The translations under genes and the position numbers were made by a program. A stretch of 32,471 nucleotides of DNA from Rhodoferax sp. (GTDB taxonomy: Bacteria; Pseudomonadota; Gammaproteobacteria; Burkholderiales; Burkholderiaceae_C): the NCBI GenBank assembly GCA_018061265.1, contig JAGOUM010000035.1, forward strand, positions 1 to 32,471, read 5' to 3'. Below are positions 24,836-32,471 of this stretch, piece by piece. The notes beneath the pieces were generated by a model, which had not been told where the DNA came from, did no database searches, and saw only the letters and a program-made list of their open reading frames with translations. Every line of letters begins with the position of its first letter. The first letter of the stretch is position 1.

Positions 24836-27800
24836 TCAGTGTGCCAACACCTTGATCTGCGCATTGGGCGCAGCACCAAACATCTCTGGTGCGTACATGG
24901 CCTCGACCCGTGACGGTGGCAACGAGAACTCACCCACATTGTTGAGCCGTACGGTGTACTCCATGCGGGTCACCCCTTTGGGCAGGAACTGGTAATAGCT
25001 GCGATAGGCCTCGAAACTGCGCTCTTCAAACGCGGGCCAGCCTTCACCACTGGCTTTTTCACCGGCGGTGGCAATCTCGCTGTCGCGCCCCAGTCCGCTG
25101 CCAAGAATGGTGGCACCGCCGGGCACCGGGTCGGTGATGACCGCCCAGCTCATGTCTGCGCTGGCGGTGACTTCCAGGGATACCCGCAGCACGTCGCCCC
25201 GGCTGTAGCTGCCAGCGGGCAGGGCCGGATTGGCCTGCTCGACCGGGGTGATGGTTTTCCTGATCTGGTAACCGGCAAAAAAAGGTGCTTTGAGTGGCAC
25301 CGCAGCCAGTGACTGCAGGGTCAACCATGGCTTGCCTGGCCCCTGGTGGTTGACCGTCAAGGTGTCTTTGGCAGCGGCTGCGCCCCACGGCAAAAACATG
25401 CTGTTGTTGCGCAGGTTGCCAGGTGCCGCAGGGGCACCAAAAAAGCTGGCCTGGTGCGGTGCACCGGAGGCGTCACTGGCCTTGATGCGTTCCACCCGGC
25501 TCCAGTCCACGCTGGCATTGCTGCTGCCCAGGCTGGCGCGGGTGGTTCCGGCCACAGCCGTCGACTCAAACTTGCCGGAGAACTTCTCCAGTGCCAGCCC
25601 ACCCCACAGGTTGGCGGTGGTGGTGTGCCAGGCCCCGTTTTGCTGGCGTGCCATAAAGCCGTTGGCCAGGCGGCCCATGTCGTCTTTCCAGCCTGGGTCG
25701 TCCAGCACGGCCAGTATCAGTCGCGCCGTATTGACATCGCCGTTTTGCATCAACCACCACCAGTAGTCGTCGCGTTCGGTGCTGAAGATCAGTCGCGTGC
25801 CCTGGTAACTGATGCGTCCACGCAGGATTTGCTGGGCCTCGGCCAGCCGTTTGTCGCGGTCGGTGACATCCGGTACACGCCGCAGGATATTGAGCCAGTC
25901 GATCAGCGCATGGGTGGGCCACTGGTTGGGCGCAATGGTGATGGACCCCAGCATGCGGGCCTGCGCCTTGCCGTAGCGCGACAAGGCCTCCAGCGCCGCA
26001 AGTTTGCGCACATCCAGGTCGGTGCCACTTCGCGGGCTCCAGACTTTGCGCTGCAGTCGACCCTCAACAAATGCAGTCAGCGCCCGCTCCATCGGCGCGC
26101 GCACCTCGTCACTGAGTGCAAAAGCAGGGTCCAGGCCGGCGGCTTCATGGCTGGCTGCCAGCAGATAGGCGCTGAGGGTGTCGCTGCCATGGGCTGTTTC
26201 ACCGTCACGCGGTGGGAAATAACCGGCAAGCCCGTCGGCATCCAGATAACTTGGAATTTGCGCTGCCACCTGACGCCACAGCTGGGTGTCGCGCAGACCC
26301 AGCGATTTGCTGGTCTTTTGCTCCAGACAGGCAAACGGGTAGTTGGCGAACCAGTCCCTGACGCCCGGCAAGCCTTCCGCCAGTTTGGGTTGCAGCATGA
26401 GTTTGAGGCCACCGCGTCCGGGTTGAGCATCGGGGGGGGCACTGGCGGCCAGGCTCAGGGGTGCGTCCAGTTGGACCAATGTGGCCTGCTGCACGGTCAA
26501 AGGAATGGCCGGAATGATGCGCTGACTGGCCTTGAGTGCATCGCGCGCGCCACTCAGGGTGTCCCTGGCTTCAATCTCCCACAAAATCGACTCAAAGCGG
26601 CTCATGCCGAGCTGTGCCGGTGCCTTGACGGTCCAGGCGATCTGGCGTGCATCACCGGCGGGGATATCGATGGTCTGCGCTGCCAGGTCCAGCAGTGTGG
26701 CGCGGGACGTGACCTGCACCTTCATCGCCGCCTTGGTGGTGTTGCGCAAGGTGAGCTGCGCCTGATACTGGTCATCTTCGCGCACCAGAGGGGGCAGGCC
26801 ACTGATGATCTGCAGGTCCTGTGTGGCGCGGATGCTGGTTGAGCCGGTGCCAAACAGCCCGGTCGATGCATCGGCCACAGCCACAATCTTGAAGCTGGTC
26901 AGCGCGTCGTTCAGCGGGACGGTGACGGTGGCGCTGCCTTGGGCATCGAGTTTGATTGCGGGTTGCCACAACAGCAGGGTGTCGAGCAACTCCCTGGTGC
27001 CGCTGCGTCCACCGCCACCGCCGGCCGGTACGGCCTTGCGCCCATAGTGACGCCGCCCGATGATCTCCATTTGGGCTGTGGACGTCTCAACGCCCCAGGC
27101 GCGGCGCTGCAACATGGCGTCGAGCAGGTTCCAGCTGCTGTTGGGTTTGAGCTCCAGCAAAGCCTGGTCAACGGCTGCCAGTGCCACCTCGGCATGGGCT
27201 GCCGCCTGGCCGTTGGGCAGTTTGACCGTGATGGTGACTTTGGCCTGGCTGCGTACGGCGTAACTGTCTTTGTCGGCCTTGACACTCACTGCCAGCTGAT
27301 GTGCGGCGTTGCCAACCCGGATCTCAGTGGCACCCAGGCGGAACGCCGGTTTGCTCAGGTCGACCAGTGCGGTGGGTGCCACATACTCGCGCCCTTCCAC
27401 CCAGAATGCGGTCCACCATTCACGCGGTGCTTTGTAGCCCCAGGTGAAAAAGCTGTACCAGGGCACATCGCGCAGCCGCCCGCGCAGTGCCAGCACACTG
27501 ACATACACGTTTGGCCCCCAGTTTTCCTTGATCTTGAGGCTGATGCTGGGGTCCTGCCCATTGAGTTGCACCACTTCAGTGTGCAATATGCCTTCGCGCT
27601 CCACAGTGACCAGGGCGCTGGCAAAGCGGAACGGCATGCGGACCTGAAAACGTGCGGTTTCACCGGGCTGGTAGGACTTCTTTTCGGGCAGCAGGTCGAT
27701 GCGGTCATGGTCTTCGCCGCCAAACCACAGCTCGCCCTGACGGGTGACGTAAACCGAACCGGCCGCCAGGCTGGACTGGCCGGCGCCATCCTTGGCGCGC

Positions 27801-30800
27801 ACCACCAGTTCCACCTCACCAGCCTGGTTCAGACTGGTTTCGCACAGCAGCAGTCCGCGGGCATCACTTTTGCCACTGCAGACCACCCCCAGTTCTTTGA
27901 CACTGGTCTGGTTGTCATAACTGTAAAAGCCACCCACCATGCGTTTGCGGCTGCTGGTGGTGATGCGGGCGGTGGCATTGACTTCCATCGGGACATTGAC
28001 CAAGGGCGCACCCGCGGTGCTGAGCGCCAGGGCCTGAAACCGGATTTTCTGGCTGCTCGACACCCAGCCCTCGGTCTTGATGCCCGCAATCACTGCTGCT
28101 GGCCATATGGTCTGCGTGTTGCGAAGGGTTTGAACCTCTCCGTTGGGATCGGCATAACTGGCTTCCAGCACCAGGTCCTGCGGGTAGCTGCGGCGTGGCA
28201 AGGTGTCGATACTGATCTTGCCTGCGCCGTTCTTGTCAAGTGTCAATGGCAGTTTGTTGGCGACCACCGCTGTGTCAGAGCCTGACTCGCCTTCACCCGG
28301 GTCGTTGCCAGCTTGTTGTGCGCCTTGCGGCGGTGAAAAACTGAACTCCGGGAAGTCTTCAAAATGCACATACCTCTTGCGCGTCAGCGCTGAGACCCGG
28401 ACAGGCAGGCCGCTGGCACCGCCGCCAGCCACGTAATTGACCTGGACTGCCAGTGGCAGCGATTTGAGATTGATCAGGTCTTTCTTCTCTGCCGCAGCGA
28501 TACGACCTTCGAGCACCGGCAGGCGAAACTCCTCGACCCGAAAGCTGCCGGTACTGAAGTTTCCCTGCCGACTGGCCCCGCCTGCGCCTTGTAGTTGTAC
28601 CTCATAGGCACCCAGTTTTGCGGCAGGCGGAATCGCAAAACTGCTCTCGGCGCTTTGGCCGCCGGTGGCGGTGCTTCGCCAGCTTAAGGGCTGCACATAC
28701 TGCTGGCCACTGCCCACATGGGTGACCACCATCTTGTCCGGCTGTTGGGCCGTCAGCGCAAAACCCTGGCCGGTCTGGCTGCGCAGCAGGTGTTTCATCG
28801 ACACAGTTTCGCCGGCGCGCAGCAGGGTGCGGTCAAAAATGGTGTGCGCGACCTCGTCCGGGTGTACGTCCTGGCTGACCGGCAGGTTAAAACGCCAGGG
28901 CTCGATGCCGCGGTTCCAGTCGCTCCAGGTGAATGCCAGGTCCTGAACACCCGCCTGCGCCGCGCGGGCACTGACAAAGTAGGCATTGCTGTAACCGCCA
29001 TCACCCGAGCAAACCGGGGCCTGCGGACTGATCCCCGACAGGCTGGCAACACCCTGGGCGTTGGTGCTGCCACTGGCCACCCGTTTGCCCTGACAGTCTG
29101 AAACCTGAACCATTGCATTGGCAACCGGTAGGCCCTTGTCCAGTGTGGTGACCCAGGCCAGCGCGTTTTCGCGGCCAAGTTTGAAATGCACGCCCAGATT
29201 GGTGACCAGCGCAGAGGTTCGCACAAACAGCGTGCGTGCACTGCCATGGCGCGCATCCAGCAGCGAGGCACCCAGCATCGGCGACGCAATCTCAAGAACA
29301 TGAAAGCCGGGTGTCAACGGTATGCCGACCACCTCAAACGGGCGTGGGTCCTGCGTCAGCGGTTTTGGCAGATCCAGCGTTCTCAATCCGGTCTGCCCCT
29401 GCAGCAGCGACAGCATGCGTGTCTCGACATCGTGCTGATCGGTCTCTGCGATCGCTGCGGGCAGCGGAGAGCGCAGGTCGCGCGCCGCCTGCTTGCGTGA
29501 CACCGTATAACTGTCGTAACGTTGCACCTTGCGCCACCAGGCAATGATCTCGGCATCGGTTTCGGGTTTCAGGTCACTGACTTTGCCTTGGGGCAGTGTG
29601 AGCGCTTGCGCCTTCAGATCGTGCTCGACCCGGCGCAGGGTGATCGGCAGCATGGCCAGCCCATCGGGTTCGGCGAACCGCTCGACCACACCAAAGGGTG
29701 CCGCGGCAAACTTGGCCAAGGGGGGCATGTCGGCCGTGGTCACCTGCAGCGGGAAGGTGTCGGCATTGAGGAGTGTGCGGCCTGAGGCATCTCTCAGGCC
29801 TTTGGGTAGTACCAGGCTCAGTCGGGCTGCTTCCGGCAAAGGGGCTTTGAAGTGAACGGCGTCAAAAACCGCCTGTGGATCGTTGTTGTCGTGGTCAAAA
29901 ACGGGCTTGAAGCTGGTTTTGTCGGAGTTGAGGCGAATGCCTTCAAGTTGCTGGCGTGTCGCGGGTGCGGAAAACTGCAGTCGCACCGGGCGGATCGGCA
30001 AGCAGGCCGACTGGGCATTTTCCCTCTCGCAGGACATGCTGGCGGAAAACGGCTCGCGCACTTTGAACTCAAAGCGTTTGTCGATCCTGTTGGTGACGCC
30101 ACCCGGCAAAGTTGCCGTCGCTGGGGTGGCCACCCCCTTGCCGAAAACCAGCACCACCTTGGCACCGGCACTCAATCGCCGATTGCAGGCCAGCGTCACC
30201 CAACGCTGGGGTTCACGGGTGGCGTCGTCCATTTCGCCAATCGATTGCAGCATACTGGTGCGGTCCTTGCCATCGATCAACCGCACCGGAACACGTTCAC
30301 CAACGCCATCGACGGCGCACCAGGTGTGGGCCAGCAGGCTGCTATGGCTGGCTGCACCGCTGAGTTTCAGGGTAAAAAACTGCTCCTCGTCGATGGCTTC
30401 GTCGGTGCTTGGCCAAAGGGATTGCACAAACGGCCCACCACTATTAAATTTAAAGCTTGAAGGCCCCGTCAGTATTGAGCCAGAGGCAGATTTGATGCCT
30501 GATTTGAGGCGCGCCGTACAACTCACGCCGGGGGGCAATTCGGACTCAAAATCAAACACCCACTGTTTGGCGTTCAGCCAGCGGCCGGTACCCTGGGTCG
30601 CCTTTGGATCGGAGCATTGCAGGTCCAGCGGTGCCGCCGCCTGGGCGTTACCAAAGTCGATTGCCGCCTCGTCAAACCTGACCACCACCTGGCTGATACG
30701 GGCCACCTCACCGGTTGGTGATTGCCCGATGAGCTGAAATGACTGAGCCAGACCAAGCCAGGACAGGCTGGCGACGAACACCATCAGATTGCGAAGCTTC

Positions 30801-30802
30801 AC
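24836..30802 (-). CDS. Bacterial alpha-2-macroglobulin (thioester protease trap)
   Basis: A 1988-residue envelope protein made of many macroglobulin-like beta domains. GTG 30802 is chosen because AAGGGGA lies just upstream and the protein then begins with a signal peptide (KLRNLMVFVASLSWLGLAQS); the ATG at 30841 would bury it. The thioester motif C1492-L-E-Q1495 lies in PFACLEQKTSKSLG, followed by an alpha/alpha-toroid with WWWL and FMARQQNGAW. A late domain with ITDPVPGGATILG matches the conserved 'DplPaG' strand. These proteins trap invading proteases and are thought to protect the envelope with PBP1C. There is no lipobox Cys after the signal, unlike E. coli YfhM, so it may be soluble in the periplasm. 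It is also longer than YfhM (about 1650). Confidence 0.93.
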   Translation of the reverse strand: MKLRNLMVFVASLSWLGLAQSFQLIGQSPTGEVARISQVVVRFDEAAIDFGNAQAAAPLDLQCSDPKATQGTGRWLNAKQWVFDFESELPPGVSCTARLKSGIKSASGSILTGPSSFKFNSGGPFVQSLWPSTDEAIDEEQFFTLKLSGAASHSSLLAHTWCAVDGVGERVPVRLIDGKDRTSMLQSIGEMDDATREPQRWVTLACNRRLSAGAKVVLVFGKGVATPATATLPGGVTNRIDKRFEFKVREPFSASMSCERENAQSACLPIRPVRLQFSAPATRQQLEGIRLNSDKTSFKPVFDHDNNDPQAVFDAVHFKAPLPEAARLSLVLPKGLRDASGRTLLNADTFPLQVTTADMPPLAKFAAAPFGVVERFAEPDGLAMLPITLRRVEHDLKAQALTLPQGKVSDLKPETDAEIIAWWRKVQRYDSYTVSRKQAARDLRSPLPAAIAETDQHDVETRMLSLLQGQTGLRTLDLPKPLTQDPRPFEVVGIPLTPGFHVLEIASPMLGASLLDARHGSARTLFVRTSALVTNLGVHFKLGRENALAWVTTLDKGLPVANAMVQVSDCQGKRVASGSTNAQGVASLSGISPQAPVCSGDGGYSNAYFVSARAAQAGVQDLAFTWSDWNRGIEPWRFNLPVSQDVHPDEVAHTIFDRTLLRAGETVSMKHLLRSQTGQGFALTAQQPDKMVVTHVGSGQQYVQPLSWRSTATGGQSAESSFAIPPAAKLGAYEVQLQGAGGASRQGNFSTGSFRVEEFRLPVLEGRIAAAEKKDLINLKSLPLAVQVNYVAGGGASGLPVRVSALTRKRYVHFEDFPEFSFSPPQGAQQAGNDPGEGESGSDTAVVANKLPLTLDKNGAGKISIDTLPRRSYPQDLVLEASYADPNGEVQTLRNTQTIWPAAVIAGIKTEGWVSSSQKIRFQALALSTAGAPLVNVPMEVNATARITTSSRKRMVGGFYSYDNQTSVKELGVVCSGKSDARGLLLCETSLNQAGEVELVVRAKDGAGQSSLAAGSVYVTRQGELWFGGEDHDRIDLLPEKKSYQPGETARFQVRMPFRFASALVTVEREGILHTEVVQLNGQDPSISLKIKENWGPNVYVSVLALRGRLRDVPWYSFFTWGYKAPREWWTAFWVEGREYVAPTALVDLSKPAFRLGATEIRVGNAAHQLAVSVKADKDSYAVRSQAKVTITVKLPNGQAAAHAEVALAAVDQALLELKPNSSWNLLDAMLQRRAWGVETSTAQMEIIGRRHYGRKAVPAGGGGGRSGTRELLDTLLLWQPAIKLDAQGSATVTVPLNDALTSFKIVAVADASTGLFGTGSTSIRATQDLQIISGLPPLVREDDQYQAQLTLRNTTKAAMKVQVTSRATLLDLAAQTIDIPAGDARQIAWTVKAPAQLGMSRFESILWEIEARDTLSGARDALKASQRIIPAIPLTVQQATLVQLDAPLSLAASAPPDAQPGRGGLKLMLQPKLAEGLPGVRDWFANYPFACLEQKTSKSLGLRDTQLWRQVAAQIPSYLDADGLAGYFPPRDGETAHGSDTLSAYLLAASHEAAGLDPAFALSDEVRAPMERALTAFVEGRLQRKVWSPRSGTDLDVRKLAALEALSRYGKAQARMLGSITIAPNQWPTHALIDWLNILRRVPDVTDRDKRLAEAQQILRGRISYQGTRLIFSTERDDYWWWLMQNGDVNTARLILAVLDDPGWKDDMGRLANGFMARQQNGAWHTTTANLWGGLALEKFSGKFESTAVAGTTRASLGSSNASVDWSRVERIKASDASGAPHQASFFGAPAAPGNLRNNSMFLPWGAAAAKDTLTVNHQGPGKPWLTLQSLAAVPLKAPFFAGYQIRKTITPVEQANPALPAGSYSRGDVLRVSLEVTASADMSWAVITDPVPGGATILGSGLGRDSEIATAGEKASGEGWPAFEERSFEAYRSYYQFLPKGVTRMEYTVRLNNVGEFSLPPSRVEAMYAPEMFGAAPNAQIKVLAH

Positions 30803-30844
30803 ACCGTTCCCCTTGAGTGAGAGCGTGCACTTTAGCTGCATTTG

Positions 30845-30861
30845 GGCACCCTGGGGGTGCC
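30845..30861 (-). promoter_or_regulatory. Hairpin ahead of the alpha-2-macroglobulin start
   Basis: GGCACCC (30845-30851) and GGGTGCC (30855-30861) are perfect 7-bp arms around TGG. They lie between the upstream stop (30869) and GTG 30802, 42 nt before the start. There is no U-run, so this is a leader or processing hairpin rather than a simple terminator. Confidence 0.4.
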
Positions 30862-30868
30862 GACCGGT

Positions 30869-31390
30869 TTACAGCGTCTTTTGAATCAAGGCCCCACTGA
30901 ACAGGTAGGGCAGCCGGGGCAATTTGCCGGCTTCCACACCACCTTTATTCTCCACACTGATGGCCAATTTTTTGGCTTGTGACAGAACTTTTTCTGACGC
31001 GGGGATTTGCGCGGTCCTGATCTTGGTGGCCAGAACGCCCAGGGACAGCGGGCGGTCCTGGTCGTCCAGCGCCCAGAGTTGCATGCTGTCTTCCTGGCCT
31101 TCCTTCACATCATTGAGACGCTGGATCAGCAGGTAGCCATCCTGCGGGTCAAAAGTGATGAGCTGTGCCGGCTGGTGCTTGTCGTCCTGCAGCACTGCCA
31201 CAAATTTGACTTGCGGCACTGCCTTGAGCTTCTTCTGCAAATGCTGCATCTGTGCCTTGAACTGCTCCATCATGCTGACGCCGGTGGCGGCGGCAATGGC
31301 CAGCAGAATCAGGCAGACAATGGTCGCAATACGCCAGCGGGTGGCGTGACAAGGCGGATTGGCGGGGGTGGCTTGAACTGTGTCGGTCAT
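30869..31390 (-). CDS. Membrane protein with RskA-like (anti-sigma-K) C-terminal domain, lacking the sigma-binding domain
   Basis: A 173-residue protein. A short N-terminal tail (1-19) is followed by one TM helix (about 20-41, IATIVCLILLAIAAATGVSM), a short helix (QFKAQMQHLQKKL), and an outer domain from about 58 to 173. That domain follows the RskA C-terminal pattern: DPQDGYLLIQRL, SMQLWALDDQDRPLSLGVL, AISVENKGGVEAG, and a final LFSGALI. Full RskA-type anti-sigma factors also carry a cytoplasmic zinc-type sigma-binding domain of about 80 residues; only 19 residues precede the TM here, so sigma binding is unlikely. It lies 66 bp upstream of the alpha-2-macroglobulin gene and may be cotranscribed, perhaps as an envelope partner. 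Confidence 0.75.
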   Translation of the reverse strand: MTDTVQATPANPPCHATRWRIATIVCLILLAIAAATGVSMMEQFKAQMQHLQKKLKAVPQVKFVAVLQDDKHQPAQLITFDPQDGYLLIQRLNDVKEGQEDSMQLWALDDQDRPLSLGVLATKIRTAQIPASEKVLSQAKKLAISVENKGGVEAGKLPRLPYLFSGALIQKTL

Positions 31391-31458
31391 AACGGGGAAA
31401 CTCAGGTAGGTTGAAAACGTCGGCGGGTCATGGCGGTGTTGAGCCGGTCTGGCACAGG

Positions 31459-32471
31459 CTAGGTCAGGCGTGCCCGATGCCGCTCAAGCTGCAGCCGCAC
31501 CTGTTTGGGCGCGGTGCCGCCCAGCACATCGCGCGCGTTGAGCGAGCCACGCAGGCTTAACACGTCAAACACATCTTTCTCAATGCGCGGGTTGAAGCCC
31601 TGCAGCACGGCCAGCGGCAGTTCGGACAAGTCCACCTGGTGCGACACGGCGGCCTTGACCGCGTGCGCCACGGTTTCGTGGGCATCTCGAAAAGGCAGGC
31701 CTTTCTTGACCAGATAGTCCGCCAGGTCGGTGGCGGTGGCATAACCTTTGAGGGCGGCGGCCTCCATGGCTGGCGCATTCACAACAATGCCGCCATCCTT
31801 CTTGCCTGTGGCCGGGTTGAGCTGGCCGCCGATCATCTCGGCGAAGATGCGCAAGGTGTCCTTGAGTGTGTCGACGGTGTCAAACAGCGGCTCCTTGTCT
31901 TCCTGGTTGTCCTTGTTGTAAGCCAATGGCTGGCCCTTCATCAGGGTGATCAGGCCCATCAGGTGACCCACCACCCGGCCGGTCTTGCCGCGCGCCAGCT
32001 CGGGCACATCCGGGTTCTTCTTTTGCGGCATGATCGATGAGCCGGTGGTAAAGCGGTCGGCGATTCGAATAAAGCCAAAGTTCTGACTCATCCACAACAC
32101 CAGTTCTTCGCTCAGGCGGCTGATGTGCACCATACACAGGCTGGCAGCGGCGGTGAACTCGATGGCAAAGTCACGGTCGCTTACGGCGTCGAGGCTGTTC
32201 TGGCAAAGCTGCGGCTGGCCCAGAGCGTTGACCATGCCCAGCGCACTTGCGACCTGCTCGCGTTGCAAGGGGTAACTGGTGCCCGCCAGCGCCGCGGCAC
32301 CCAGTGGTAGGCGGTTGACGCGGTTGCGTACCTCACCCATACGATCAGCGTCGCGGCTGAACATTTCGACATACGCCAGCAAGTGATGGCCAAAACTCAC
32401 TGGCTGTGCCACCTGCAGGTGGGTAAATCCGGGCAGAATCACTTCAACGTGTTGTTCCGCCACATCGAGGA
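31459..32471 (-). CDS. argH: Argininosuccinate lyase, C-terminal 336 residues (5' end outside window)
   Basis: The frame runs to the right edge, and about 120 N-terminal residues of a usual 460-residue ArgH are missing. [10 protein letters not shown] and the fumarase/aspartase-superfamily signature [12 protein letters not shown], with the catalytic-loop Ser, are present. [15 protein letters not shown] and the C-terminal [14 protein letters not shown] are typical ArgH strings. The enzyme splits argininosuccinate into arginine and fumarate in the last step of arginine synthesis. Its stop is 68 bp before the RskA-like gene on the same strand. Confidence 0.95.
   Translation of the reverse strand, partial: LDVAEQHVEVILPGFTHLQVAQPVSFGHHLLAYVEMFSRDADRMGEVRNRVNRLPLGAAALAGTSYPLQREQVASALGMVNALGQPQLCQNSLDAVSDRDFAIEFTAAASLCMVHISRLSEELVLWMSQNFGFIRIADRFTTGSSIMPQKKNPDVPELARGKTGRVVGHLMGLITLMKGQPLAYNKDNQEDKEPLFDTVDTLKDTLRIFAEMIGGQLNPATGKKDGGIVVNAPAMEAAALKGYATATDLADYLVKKGLPFRDAHETVAHAVKAAVSHQVDLSELPLAVLQGFNPRIEKDVFDVLSLRGSLNARDVLGGTAPKQVRLQLERHRARLT

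Noticed and set aside
25346-28285. Two long plus-strand frames opposite the alpha-2-macroglobulin gene
   Set aside because: Both are antisense shadows with low-complexity composition and no recognisable motif; the minus strand carries a continuous family match.

Overview
The window looks like chromosomal DNA of a Comamonadaceae-type betaproteobacterium (Rhodoferax/Polaromonas-like). This rests on high GC, strongly Burkholderiales-like protein sequences (LldD-type oxidase, YebC, ThrH, ArgH), and a short intergenic repeat with an AGCGCTT...AAGCGCTA core that I know as a dispersed element in that family. No rRNA, tRNA, CRISPR array, transposase or integrase was seen. Both edges cut genes: a probable acetyltransferase tail on the left and argH on the right.

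Layout, left to right. (1) 1-5184: a metabolic cluster around a divergent promoter. An FMN 2-hydroxyacid dehydrogenase and a two-domain 2OG-Fe(II) oxygenase run leftward. A DadA-like FAD oxidoreductase and a TPR-methyltransferase, overlapping by ATGA, run rightward. (2) 5225-8245: yebC and pbpC (PBP1C), leftward. (3) 8372-15139: a compact seven-gene leftward operon. In transcription order it encodes a coiled-coil protein, a TM-anchored Sel1/TPR protein, an exported protein joining two peptidoglycan-binding-like domains to a PotF-like polyamine-binding domain, a 2-TM coiled-coil protein, PspA/IM30, a tandem AAA+ ATPase with a degenerate first module, and a TerB-like protein. (4) 15332-16687: thrH and an M50B-like membrane metalloprotease. 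(5) 16717-24723: a complete type I restriction-modification locus, hsdM-hsdS-fic-hsdR, with a class II Fic AMPylase embedded. (6) 24836-32471: a very large thioester-containing alpha-2-macroglobulin, a membrane protein with an RskA-like outer domain, and the 3' part of argH.

After the divergent promoter, everything from yebC to argH lies on the minus strand. The bacterial alpha-2-macroglobulin and PBP1C genes are partners that sit side by side in E. coli (yfhM-pbpC). Here about 16.6 kb separates them, and that block carries the PspA operon and the hsd locus. Both junctions of the block have a copy of the Comamonadaceae-type repeat in the same orientation, and the left copy lies inside the pbpC reading frame.

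The strongest candidate for an undescribed system is the seven-gene operon. It pairs an ESCRT-III-fold membrane-remodelling protein (PspA) with an AAA+ ATPase, and adds parts that could span the envelope from peptidoglycan (PG-binding/PotF fusion) through the inner membrane (two TM proteins) to the cytoplasm (PspA, AAA+, TerB, coiled coil). I infer an envelope-stress sensing and repair device, possibly tuned by polyamines; this is not demonstrated by the sequence. The second most interesting feature is a set of repeated TGTCAAGG/CCTTGACA elements ahead of hsdS, which could form competing RNA hairpins.
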